From Quercus robur (Eukaryota; Streptophyta; Magnoliopsida; Fagales; Fagaceae): a DNA stretch of 64,000 nt. Positions within the stretch are counted from its first letter, which is position 1. Each line of letters starts with the position of its first letter. The notes under the pieces are model-generated. The model was not told the origin of the DNA, made no database searches, and saw only the letters and a list, made by a program, of their open reading frames with translations. This document shows, piece after piece, positions 46,126 through 56,619 of the stretch. Location of the stretch: contig NC_065536.1 in NCBI RefSeq assembly GCF_932294415.1, forward strand, positions 28,539,354 to 28,603,353, read 5' to 3'. Position numbers and translations under genes: made by a program.

Positions 46126-47793
46126 TCTATATCTAAATAATAACTAATAGCCGAAACATTTAACTTTTTATTGACCACTCTTCACTACACCACGTGGCTA
46201 CATAAATTAATGTCACATATACATTTAGAAACACCGAACAGTTATGCATTTTAAACGAAAAGGTGCATATTAACTGAAAATGTGTCTGTTAAATGAAAAG
46301 GTGTCTCTTAACTGAAAATGTACCTATTGAATGAAAAAAAAAATGTTTATTAAATGAAAATGTGTCTATTAACAGAAAATGTGCATATTAAATGAAAAGG
46401 TGCCTTGAAGAGTTATAATAATTTAGGTATAAATAGTAGTTTATATTCATTTGGTAACTTCTTCTTAACTTCTTATCTTTCATCTTTCTTAGAAACACTA
46501 GAAACTTGTGGGTATTCTCTAAAATTGCTATTTGTAAGTTGTGTTTTTTTTGTTAAATAGTGAAAAGGTCCAGAAATCATGCCACACCAATACTAGCAAC
46601 AATAATACTGAACAATTTCTTTACACGTTTTGTGATTGTTACATGATAGCATTAGGTTCTGTGGCTGTCAATTGCTGACTTTATGTCACATAAAAATAAA
46701 AATAAAAATAAAAATAAACAAACAAACACAAAATCAACAAGCAATCATAGAGTTTTCTAAATGAAAGTCGGACCAATCCACGAGTAAAGTATTGAATTCA
46801 TTAACATCATAGAAGCCAAACCAAATTAGAAAAACGAATACTGTCGGACTCAAAACATAAACGATTTTATGTTATAACTGCTAACATTATCTGAAAATCA
46901 AGTATGTTACTGAACCAAACAGAATCACAGAAATAAAAAGTAAAAAAAACAAGAATATAAACACAGGCCATCCATACGTAAATGTATGATAATGATACAT
47001 AGTGTGATAAGTGTTTAAGAGTCTTCCCGGCCCTAACATCACAACCCTATATTAAAGAAAAAAAGCAAGTATTCACAAAGTTTCAAACTTTGGTTTATTC
47101 AAAATCAAACTATCATATTCATATCACCCCCTCAAAGTCACATATCAAACCCTAACTTTGTAAACACGTGAAAATAATTAATAACAGCCCTAAATCAATA
47201 AATTGATTACAAACTTAAAAAACAATTTTCTTTTAAAAGATATATTTGAAAATATAAAAATATAAACTCACCTTCATTTTGTCATCGTCTCTCTTTTTTA
47301 TCTATGCTACTGCGTTGCAATTTTTCTAAGGTTTTGATCAAAGGTAATAATAATAAAATAAAATAATAAAAAAAAAGACGTTAATCTATCTATATTTATA
47401 TCTATCTATATATAAGCATTCGATATGCACCTTTTGGTATATCCAATATGAAGAATTATGACATTTCAATAGACACTTTTTAGTATATCAAAATTGAAGG
47501 GTTATACCATTTCAATAGGCACCTTTTGACATATATATTACAATCTATCTTTTATATATATATTCAACACAAACTAAACTAAAAGCACAACTTTCTGTCT
47601 CTTATTTCTTCCCACAAAAAACTAATAAATAAAACAACATTGCTTTGTTCTGCCTAACTAATAAAACTTTGTGTTATTTCCTTCAATATCAATATTTTTT
47701 TTCATACATTTTTGCTTACTATTGCAACTTAAAAATAATGACTTTTTTTTTTTTCCTAAAACACATTCAATAGCTATTCGGGTTAGCGACTAG
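46126..47793 (+). mobile_element. Helitron-like unit B, abutting unit A
   Basis: Starts TCTATATCTAAATAATAACTAATAGCCGAAAC immediately after unit A; the first 60 bp align with the start of unit A. Ends TTCGGGTTAGCGACTAG followed by T, a textbook CTAG-T border, with a short palindrome (aatagctatt) in place of the GC hairpin. 1668 bp. No coding region. The interior holds a short-period repeat at 46262-46404 ('tattaaatgaaaatgtgtc'). Confidence 0.5.
46262..46404. repeat. Imperfect ~20-bp tandem repeat
   Basis: About seven units of the form '(t/c)(a/t)ttaa(a/c)tgaaaa(t/g)gtg(t/c)c'. It lies inside Helitron-like unit B. Confidence 0.8.
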
Positions 47794-48159
47794 TAAAAGT
47801 ATAAAACCAAAAAGGCCTAATATCTTTTGGGACTATCGTTTCTCAAAAGATAAAATATATAAATAAAAAAAGTGACTGTGTGACTCTATATGAGTGAAAT
47901 AGTCGTGTCAGTTTAATACAATAATACATAACAACCAAAGCGTGAATTGCTCTTTGCCTATTAATTACTCCTAATTTCCAGCTTATTTCTGATCTCTTAA
48001 TTATATAACAAACATAGGAATAACGAATAATAGGAACAAACTAAGAACGAATGGGGTACAAAAATTTCAAGACCTTATAGCATGATTTATAAATTTCTTT
48101 CACAGTGCTGTATTGCATGTGAGAGTATCATTTAGCATATCAAAACCTTTTGCAAACTC
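47794..48159 (+). promoter_or_regulatory. Upstream region of the F-box gene
   Basis: 366 bp between the end of Helitron-like unit B and the F-box start codon. A TATA-like 'aattatataaca' lies at 48000-48010, about 150 bp upstream of the ATG. The promoter therefore begins right beside a transposon edge. Confidence 0.4.
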
Positions 48160-50128
48160 ATGTCCTTCGACTCTGTATTCATGGTTTTTTCCATTTTCTT
48201 CATTATCTGGCTAGGAGTTGCATTTCGAGTCCTTCCCTCTACATTGAACACTGAGATATGGTTGAGGAAGAAGAAGACTAATATATCAATAGACTCAATA
48301 CCAGAACTGCCTTGTATAATACTTATGGATATTTTATCCAGACTTCCCATTACAAGCGTCCTTCAATATAAGTGCGTTTGTAAGACCTGGTTCAATATAA
48401 TCTCAGACCCTTATTTCGCTAAGCTGCACTTTGCAAGAGCACCCGTCAGCCTTCTTTTCAGCAACGCAGCTGATTTAAGTATCTTAGATAAGAGATTGTA
48501 TGTGCTTGAGCTTGAAGGTTGGGACACACATGATTCTTTTGCTCCGTTGAAACAATTGCCAAGAGAGATTAACCATCTAGGTGGGGTACTGCAATTTCAA
48601 TCTTCCTGCAATGGCTTGTTGTGCATCAGTGCAGTTTGTCGCAGGAAACCTGTTACGTATGTGTGTAATGTAATTACAGGAGAGTACATGGCCCTTCCAC
48701 AACCCAAGAATGATGGATTCAAAAGAAGAATACTGGGGTTTTGTTTCAGCCAAACCACTAATCGATACAAGCTGATTCAAGAAATTTGTGATAATAGGTG
48801 GTCTTTTGCTACACAGGAGCATCAATCACATCAGATTGAGGTATACACACTTGGTACAGAGAAATGGAGAAATATTGGAGATTTCCCATATTCATTTCCT
48901 AAATCAGAATACCAAAGTTTTTGTGACTCTTTGAATGGTGCTCTGCATTGGTTGGTTCAGCCTCATAACAATACCACATTCATATGTCATTTTGACATTG
49001 AGAATGAGCAATTTAAACCATTTCCCGGACCCCCTGTTCAAGACCTTTCGAGGGTTAGGCATATGCATTTGGGAGTGTCAGGAGGTTTCCTCTATTTATG
49101 TGAGAAATTTTTGACTTCTTATTCTGTTGAAATTTGGGTTATGAAGGATTATGGTGTCAAACAGTCTTGGACGAAAGAGTTTGTTATCTCTAATGCGGAA
49201 TGGACTAATTCAATATGGAATCGTGGACCTGTACAAATTTTGAACTATGGTCTATACACAAAAATGGAAGCAATGGAAGGTGCTGAATTATACATTTTGC
49301 ATAATTCTGAGTTGTCTGCCTATAATGCCAAAAGACATGAGCGGAAAATTCAGGTTTGTGGTATTGATCCATTCCACTTTGTGATTCCTTACGTACCAAG
49401 CCTTGTTTCACTCAAGGAAGCTGTGATTGGGGAAAGTTCACAGGTAATTTGTACCAAATCAGAATTGTCTTAATTTTTTTTCCATTTAATTCTTCATCCT
49501 CTTCTGTTAGTAATCACAGGTTTAAAGTTTAAAAGAAAAATATCTTCTTAGGCTGTATAGCGCACATACATGACATAATTTTCTTTATATGGTGAGTAGC
49601 AACAGCATGTAAACGTCGACATGTCATGTTTGATAATATAATTCTTGTTGCGTACATCTGTTGTTCTCAAAAAATTCATGTTTGATAATAATGTCGTAAT
49701 ACTAACGGTTATGCTTTGCTCACTAATCAGCATACCTCTATAAACATTTAGTTCTTTAGAATGATAAAAATGTGAATTTCGTGTTGAAAATCAATACTGC
49801 TCTAACTTTTTATTCAACTTACACTTCGACTATTTTGCGAAATTACACATCTTTTTTATGGTAAGCAATATAACAAAGTTGGATGTACTTTCAGCCATTT
49901 TCATTAAAATTGACATAGTTGTTTTTTCACCCGCAGCTCATCAAGACCATCCAATCTCTTGAAGTGAGTAGACTATATTCCTTGTTGATTTCAGTGACTG
50001 ATAAACTTGATTCAGCGTTGTGTAAGCTGGCTTACCTGCTTTTTTTTATGGGTGCTACGCCGGGAATTAAACTGAAGCCTAATCCTTGGTTCATAAAAAA
50101 TTACATTTGCCGTTTAAAACAAAGATGA
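48160..50128 (+). CDS. F-box protein with F-box-associated domain
   Basis: Exon 1 (48160-49443) codes 428 residues. A GT..AG intron is likely at 49444-49936 (CAG/gtaatt .. cccgcag/CTC), keeping frame into 63 more codons ending TGA at 50126, for 491 aa. If unspliced, the product is 437 aa, ending at 49473. The F-box is at residues 46-92 (IPELPCIILMDILSRLPI, CKTWFNII), the SCF adaptor surface for SKP1. The FBA-type region follows: SCNGLLC at 149, VYTLGTEKWRNIG at 229, LNGALHWLV at 258. Related to At3g07870-type proteins. Substrate unknown. Odd: residues 6-22 are a hydrophobic stretch ahead of the F-box. ATG 48258 (MVEEEED then stop) lies out of frame, so the N-terminus may be a shifted 5' leader. 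Confidence 0.82.
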
Positions 50129-51181
50129 CAAGAAAATATGCAAACCGGAAGTACAGCCAACCAGTGAAATGTAGAAATGCACTGCTTGAGAACTTCTGGG
50201 TTTCTCTAATTGGCAAAGTTTCACTCAATCATTCACATTGTGCCCAGTTACCATTTCTCATTGATGCTGATCCAGTGTATATGGCAACATCAAGAATAGA
50301 TTATAGATCCATGGCAACACCAATTAAGAGACTACTTCTTCGTTCAATTGAATCTAGAAAACACTACTATACTTATTGCTTATTTGCTTCCACTTATTCC
50401 ACAATTTGTTTTACCTTTTTGGCTAGGTACAATTTTTAAAGTTTTATTTTTAATTTTAGGGACTGCTGTATTAACCTTTCTTTTTTACTAAATAAGTAAT
50501 CATAAAATCGTACTTAGTCTATGGAGTTACCAAGATGAAGACATCAAATTTGAGGAGTGCAAGATCACCCAAATCATTCCATTGCAGAAGTAGGCGAGTG
50601 AGATAAAGAATGGCATGTACTTACACTCTTAGTTGTAATTACTAATTAGTAATTACCCTACCCTTCCAAAATACTAAACGGTTATGCTAGAAAGAGTGCA
50701 ATTAAAATGTGATCATGCACTCTTTCCTTGCTCCAAACAATCTGCCACAATTTAACTTCTAGAGCTTTACAATTTACCTACTCAGTGATAGTTTTTGAGG
50801 ATTATTCCCCATTCATTGTATGTGTGATCATAAATGTCTAATGGCCATGGCCATGAAACAAATAAAAAAAATGGAAATAGTATAAGAACAAATCCTCAGT
50901 ATACTTGGATGAAATTAAATGACACAAGATGAAAAGTTCCCCAATAGAAGTGAAATAAAAAAAGTTCTTGGGAACATGAACATTAAATTTTTGTAATATA
51001 TATAGTGAAGTTTTAAGGTACTAATTAATGATGCCCACAATGGTTTTACTTGTGTCAATGTTAACCATAGTTGCAATGTCCAGACAAGAGATAAGGATGA
51101 AAAGAAGGAGATGAAGAAAAGAGAAATACAAATATGGATACCAAAATTTTTTCTATTTAATACATTCTCTTATTAAAAAAA
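50129..51181. other. Downstream of F-box gene, unassigned
   Basis: A 117-codon frame (50086-50439) overlaps the end of the F-box gene and might hold a further exon, but no known domain is visible. The rest is AT-rich without features. Confidence 0.35.
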
Positions 51182-51182
51182 A

Positions 51183-51207
51183 GGGGGGGGGGGGGGGGGG
51201 GGGGGGG
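51183..51207 (+). repeat. G25 homopolymer
   Basis: Twenty-five consecutive G in AT-rich DNA, flanked by A-rich sequence. Could form G-quadruplexes; could also mark an assembly or sequencing weak point. Confidence 0.9.
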
Positions 51208-51259
51208 AATTGGGGAGGAAGAAAGATATGCAATGCCTAACTAATCAAATTTCTACTTG

Positions 51260-51945
51260 TGTTTGTTATTTTAAGTACCCAATAGGTACTGTCGTACAGA
51301 CTTTTTTGGCGGTTAAAAAATATTTCTAAGGGGTATGGTTGTTAAAAAATTGAGATATTACATACAATTGGTGGATCCTGCAAATCGAATTATAGGATCA
51401 GGTTAGAATTATAAGATTTTACTTCATTTAAATATAAAAATAAAAATAAAATTTGAGAATTATAAGATTTTACTTCATTTATATATATAAATAAAAATAA
51501 AATTTAAAAATATCCAATAATTTTGATGTTTCAAGAATCTAACCTAGTTGATTAAACATTTTTCAATAGAAATTAAGAATAATAACATATGACAAATCAA
51601 ATCAATTTTAAACAGATAAAAGTGTATATCATAAAATATAACTATCAAACTTTATTACAACAATATTGACACGAGTATTTATTTTGAAAATTTGAATTTC
51701 AATTTAATAAGAGTTGCTAAGGACCTTATAACTAAATTGCTACTTTTTCATGCACAAAGTGCATGAGGGTCTAAGGAAAAAGGAGTTTGAACTGAAAGGC
51801 TAATAGCATATTGAAACTATCTCATAAAAAAAAAAAAAATTTAAATAAGAGTTAATAATTAACTTGTAGAAAAATAATTAATTTGTATTGTCTTCATTTC
51901 TCTTATATTATATTGATATTTCCATTAGAGAGGGAAAGAGAGTTT
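51260..51945 (+). repeat. Segmental repeat, copy 2 (partner at 39480)
   Basis: Paralogue of 39480-40270. It lacks the 60-bp retroposon at 39582 but carries a SINE (51716-51837) absent from copy 1. Homology resumes at about 52995-53090 after an insertion of roughly 1 kb. Confidence 0.75.
51716..51837 (+). mobile_element. tRNA-derived SINE, diverged
   Basis: Plus-strand relative of the SINE at 33265-33384, sharing CATGCACAAAGTGC, the GGGTCTA box, 'agcatattg' and a poly-A tail. The B-box is weak (agtttgaactg). Target duplication tttaataagagtt / tttaaataagagtt. The matching site in the 39.9-kb copy is empty. Confidence 0.8.
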
Positions 51946-52290
51946 CTTGTTGATGGGAAAAATCCTATATAACTGTGAATAAATTTCAACAAGCACAACA
52001 GAAGCACAATCACACAAGAACACAAAAATTTACGTGGAAACCTCTTCTCCTTGAAGGGAAAAATCACGGAACAAACTCTGAACAATTTCACTATATTACA
52101 TAGAGATACAACTTGAGCAAAAAAAAACTCTCTCTTTTTCTTTTCGCTCATTGCTCTTTTCCTCACCATGTATCTCTCACTCACTGGGACTTCTCTTCAC
52201 TCTTCTCTTCTGCACCAAATGGTCGAATGACCTTTCCTTTTATTTCTTCACCTTTTTCTTCTTTTCCTCCTTCTACATTCTTCACATTAA

Positions 52291-52412
52291 AGGCCTGTTT
52301 GGTTGTTTGTACTTTTTGGTAATACGTGTGGATGAAAAATTGTGTAGAAATACATGTAATATTATTTAAAAACTGAAAACTGTTGTTTAAAATACCATAC
52401 CAAATGGCCCCC
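52291..52412. mobile_element. Small MITE (GGCC..TTTGGT class)
   Basis: Left end AGGCCTGTTTGGTTG; the right end complement reads GGGGGCCATTTGGTATGG. 122 bp with 'acgtgtggatgaaaaattgtgtagaaatac' core. A core fragment recurs at 53690-53760. Confidence 0.55.
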
Positions 52413-52521
52413 AAGTCACAATAAATGCAAGCCAGTTACCTTGACTTTTGTACGTAACAAAGATGACTTCAACTCCTCTTTTTGGCAAGCTTCTCCAGCA
52501 AGTTCACTTAAACTTTTGGCC

Positions 52522-52876
52522 AAAATGGCCAAACTCCACTTTTTTTTTTTTTTTGTGCAATCTACCACTATTTGTGAAATATTTAGCAATCTACCACTTT
52601 TTTTAAACTTGATTTCTAGTGAACTTGAGTACCATGAAAAAATTTTGAAATATTTTGATGTAACTCAAGTTCATGGAACTCGAGTTCCATGAACTCCTAA
52701 CCATCAAAAAAATTTAAATTTTTTTTTATGGTACTTAAGTTCCATGAACTCGAGTACCATGGAAAACTCGATTTTCACAAAATCGAGTTTCAAAAAAGTG
52801 ATAAATTGCTAAGTATTTCGCAAACAGTGGTAGATCCATAAATATTTTCCCAAATAGTGATATATGGCCATTTTTA
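52522..52876. mobile_element. Fold-back MITE
   Basis: Left half (AATGGCCAAACTCCAC, ATCTACCACTATTTG, AGTACCATG) is matched in reverse by the right half (AGTACCATGG, CAAACAGTGGTAGAT, ATATGGCCATT). Together they make a long imperfect hairpin around about 52690, flanked by nested GAACTCGAGTTCCATG palindromes. No coding content. The right half was later duplicated. Confidence 0.72.
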
Positions 52877-53680
52877 CCTAAACTTTCTGACTTTTGTACA
52901 TGATGAAGGAAAACTAAGAGACATGAAAAACAAGGTCATTAAATAAACATGTCTATTACAAGTGGGTTGGAACCACGGTGCATTGCACCCCACACTTGTC
53001 TCTGTCACTTATTTAATCGATGATGACCATTAGAATTAACAAAAAAAAAAAAAAAAAATTATAGTAATAAGTAAGATGTCATCCAAGCCCAGCTATAGAT
53101 AAGAGATAACTTGAGAAAAATCAAATATGACAGTTTGTAGGAGAGGCTCGATCTTGTTCCACGTATTCCAGGGATGAACAGAAAGTAAGAAGTCTCAAAG
53201 GGTGTTTGGTACATGGAGTACCATGAAAAACTCAATTTTCACAAAATCAAGTTTCAAAAAAGTGATAGATTGCTAAGTATTTCGCAAACGGTGGTAGTCT
53301 GGTAGATCCATAAATATTTTCCCAAATAGTGATATATGGCCATTTTTACCTAAACTTTCTGACTTTTGTACATGATGAAGAAAAACTAAGAGACATGAAA
53401 AACAAGCTCATTAAATGAGCATGTCTATTACAAGTGGGTTGGAACCACGGTGCATTTCACCCAACACTTGTCTTTGTCACTTATTTAATCGATGATGACC
53501 ATTAGAATTAACCAAAAAAAAAAATTATAATAATAAGATGTCATCCAAGCCTGGCTATAGATAAGAGATAACTTGAGAAAAATCAAATATGACACTTTGT
53601 AGGAGAGGCTCAATCTCGTTCCATGTATTCCAGGGATGAACAGAAAGTAAGAAGTCTCAAGGAGTGTTTGGTACATGCAC
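52753..53680. repeat. Tandem duplication, 465-bp unit
   Basis: Unit 1 is 52753-53217 and unit 2 is 53218-53680, both starting GTACCATG(G)AAAACTC. They end with 'agaagtctcaa(a/g)g(g/a)gtgtttggtaca'. Close to 95% identical by eye. The break point lies within the fold-back MITE. Confidence 0.88.
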
Positions 53681-53689
53681 TTAAGAACA

Positions 53690-54600
53690 TGTGTTTTATT
53701 ATTTGAAAACATGTGTAGAAATACGTGTAGGTGAAAAATGTGTGAAAATACGTGTAATGATGCTTAAATTTCATGTAGTGTGTAAGTAATTTTTGAAGGT
53801 GGAAATACGATTTACCCACCTGATCTAGCGTATAAGTAAATTTTTGAAGGTATGGAGTATTGTCAAATTTCATGTCGTGCTCTAAATGATAAATATTAAT
53901 TGTAAAACTAGCTGTTGTTTGTTAGTCAATGAGTCTTTCCAACCCAACCCCAAAAAATCTTTTTTTTTTTTAAAAAAAAACACGAGAGAAAAAGTAACCT
54001 TAACCTTAACCTTTCCTTTATGGGTGAGGTTTGTATATAGTGGTCAATTCTACTAAGGGTGAATTTGGTTTAGTTTTTTGAAACTGAGCTTTTTGAAAAA
54101 GTGGAGGTTTCAAAAAGTGTGGTATAAAACTGGGCTTTTTTAAAAGGCTGCTTGGCTAGTACTTATAAAAGTAACGATTTGAATTGTATATTACCAAAAA
54201 AGACAATGTATATATAAGGGAGTTTATTTCATACTTAAATCAACTACTTAATAATACTTACTTAAAAATAAAAAAATAAAAAAATAAAAAAAAAACTACT
54301 TAATAACAATAATAATAATAAATTTATTGTTAACTAAAATTTGTTGTAAAAATACTTTAGAGATAACATTACTCTAATATAAAAAATAAAAATAAATAAA
54401 TAAATAAAAAAGAAGATTTGTTCATGCCCTTACCCCCACATCAGATGTATAACCAACACAACACCCTTTTTCTTTTTTTTTTTCCAATTTTTTTCTCAGC
54501 CACATTTTCTTCACCTTTTGTCTTCTTTATTACTCCCTTATCTCTATTTTCCTCCACACACACACACTTCTTTACATTTTGTCTTCTTTCAAGTTTCAAC
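53690..54600. other. Intergenic, MITE fragments
   Basis: 53690-53760 repeats the 'acgtgtaggtgaaaaatgtgtg' core of the small MITE. 54050-54170 is an inverted-repeat element related to 33050-33200. No gene. Confidence 0.4.
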
Positions 54601-54603
54601 ACC

Positions 54604-54608
<5 letters not shown>

Positions 54609-54640
<32 letters not shown>
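54609..54640. repeat. (CT)n microsatellite
   Basis: About 16 CT units following a pyrimidine-rich stretch. Confidence 0.95.
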
Positions 54641-54642
<2 letters not shown>

Positions 54643-54659
54643 TATTACTGGTAGTACCT

Positions 54660-55340
54660 AATACCCACACTTCAACAAAGTGATTTTTGTGAGTCACAGT
54701 TTCCTTCTTGCAGTAAGGCTTTGCCTCATGGCTCATCAAGAATCAAGACCCACTTCGGCACCACCATTTAAGGCAACTTTTTCATCGTTGTGTTGATTAG
54801 TGACTCCATGATTCTCATCAAGAATCAAGACACAATTCATTTTGGCAATATCCACTGTAGCAAAGAGATGAGATCTAGTTCTAGAACTGAGGACTGCAGA
54901 TAGCGTGATCTGTCTTTTGAAACACAATGGGCAATTTGGGAAATTCACAGTAGCTTCCAACGATAATATTGATAACACGCTGTAGCTTTTTGCAAAAACT
55001 AGTGCCCAGCTGCCGCACAAAAAAGTGCGAGTCTTTTGTATTTGGAAAACAAGTTTTTCTAAAACACGCATTTGCATTTCGTTACCAAACACACTTTTTG
55101 GATTTTCAACTTGAAAACATGCATTTTAGCTCCTGAAAGTTGAACCAAACTCACACTAAATATGTTGAGATATGGATATATATTCAATTTAAACACATGT
55201 CTGTATCTTAACGTATACAGTAGAACTAACCCTAAATACAAGCCTAACCCTTTATTTTTTTAAGGAAACCTTGACCTTAACGTTTAATGGTTAAAAGTCG
55301 CTGAAAGTGAATTGTGAGTCTGAGACCCACAAAAACGTAT
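54660..55340. other. Intergenic, probable MITE remnant
   Basis: A minus frame of 118 codons (54736-55092) has no recognisable motif. Its upstream half overlaps a 'aaaacacgcatttgcatttcgttaccaaacac' MITE-like end, so it is not called a gene. Confidence 0.35.
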
Positions 55341-55341
55341 G

Positions 55342-55344
<3 letters not shown>

Positions 55345-55401
<57 letters not shown>
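55345..55401. repeat. (TA)n(GA)n microsatellite
   Basis: About 17 TA units followed by about 11 GA units. Confidence 0.95.
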
Positions 55402-55403
<2 letters not shown>

Positions 55404-55796
55404 ATGAGTTTAAATTACACCTAATATAACTCTAAACAATGTTACACTACTCAATAACTTATTATTGAATTCATATTTTGAAAATTCAACTGTTGAATTA
55501 CATGTTCTATATGTTCCTAACATACATGTCAAATTTCATGTCAATTAAATGTAATTTACCATTCAATTTATAAACTAATCTTTTATGCATTATTTCAAAT
55601 TACAAAAACTTGAATTTAAACAATTGATTGATAACATTACTGTTGATCTTTGATTACCTTAAAATTTTTCAAGCATGAAAAATATACGAAAATAATGTAA
55701 TCTAATAATAAATTTATTAAAATTTACATCTAATTAAAAATTATTTGTTAGTATAATATTATTAAAGTTTCGCGTGTAACTTTAGCCTAACCTCCA

Positions 55797-55804
55797 CACA
55801 CACC

Positions 55805-55850
<46 letters not shown>
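55797..55850 (+). promoter_or_regulatory. (CA)n(TA)n tract upstream of the ankyrin gene
   Basis: CACACA then about 16 TA units ending 'ataatagaaag', some 400 bp upstream of the start codon. A plausible TATA region. The downstream leader (55860-56256) is rich in C/T and lacks long frames apart from a 71-codon one that is not conserved. Confidence 0.4.
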
Positions 55851-55851
<1 letters not shown>

Positions 55852-56256
55852 GAAAGAAACGAATCTTTGAAGTCAAACCCTTCCTCTTTCCACAAACGAC
55901 AATCCACATGGGCTTCACCTCAAAAATAGACCCCACCATTTCCACCATCAACATCATCAATCAAACAAAGGAGAGGAAAGGATGCTTGAGAGTTTCAACA
56001 AGTTGCAATAAACAAACAAAAGTTCACACCGACCCACACATCTTCTTTCATCTTCCTCAACGCTCTCTCACACACATACCTAGTCCTCTCTCCTTTCAAA
56101 CCCACAAAGAAAACTTTCTCTAAAGTCTTTCTTTTCCCATTGAATAATTCTTGATAACTTTTTTCCTTTCCATCAATGGAAAGATAGAAACTTCTTACAG
56201 TTATTGATCACTCAGTACTGTTACTACTTACCATTTGCCTTCAACTCGTCAACACG

Positions 56257-56585
56257 ATGGAAGTCTCAAACTCATCAAAGGCTCTACGATTCATCACCCA
56301 CCAGCCCTTCTTCTCCGCCGTCGGATCAGGCGACCTTGACTCCCTCAAGCAGCTCTTGGATAAGCTGTCCGGAGATGACCCATCAGATGCTTCCCCCATC
56401 TCCGATCTAATGCCTCTGCAGAACGATGCAGGGGAGACTGCCCTGTTCTTGGCTGCAGCCGAAAATCGGCATGAAATTTTCAGCTACTTGCTTAGATTCT
56501 CTGATATTCAGACCCTCAAGATCAGGTCTAACTCTGATATGGATGCCTTTCACATCGCCGCTAAGCTTGGCCACCTGGGTATGTT

Positions 56586-56619
<34 letters not shown>

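Larger units (their letters stand above)
51950..52994. mobile_element. Insertion splitting segmental copy 2
   Basis: About 1 kb lies between blocks that are adjacent in copy 1. It includes 'ctggatataactgtg'-like and 'acgtggaaacc' phrases reminiscent of an LTR edge (51950-52070), a small GGCC..TTTGGT MITE (52291-52412) and the fold-back element (52522-52876). Composite, not one element. Confidence 0.4.

Noticed and set aside
50086..50439. Separate 117-codon gene downstream of the F-box
   Set aside because: Overlaps the F-box end, no conserved motif; perhaps an extra exon, not enough evidence.
54736..55092. 118-codon minus frame
   Set aside because: Overlaps MITE-like sequence; no motif, no splice or codon evidence.
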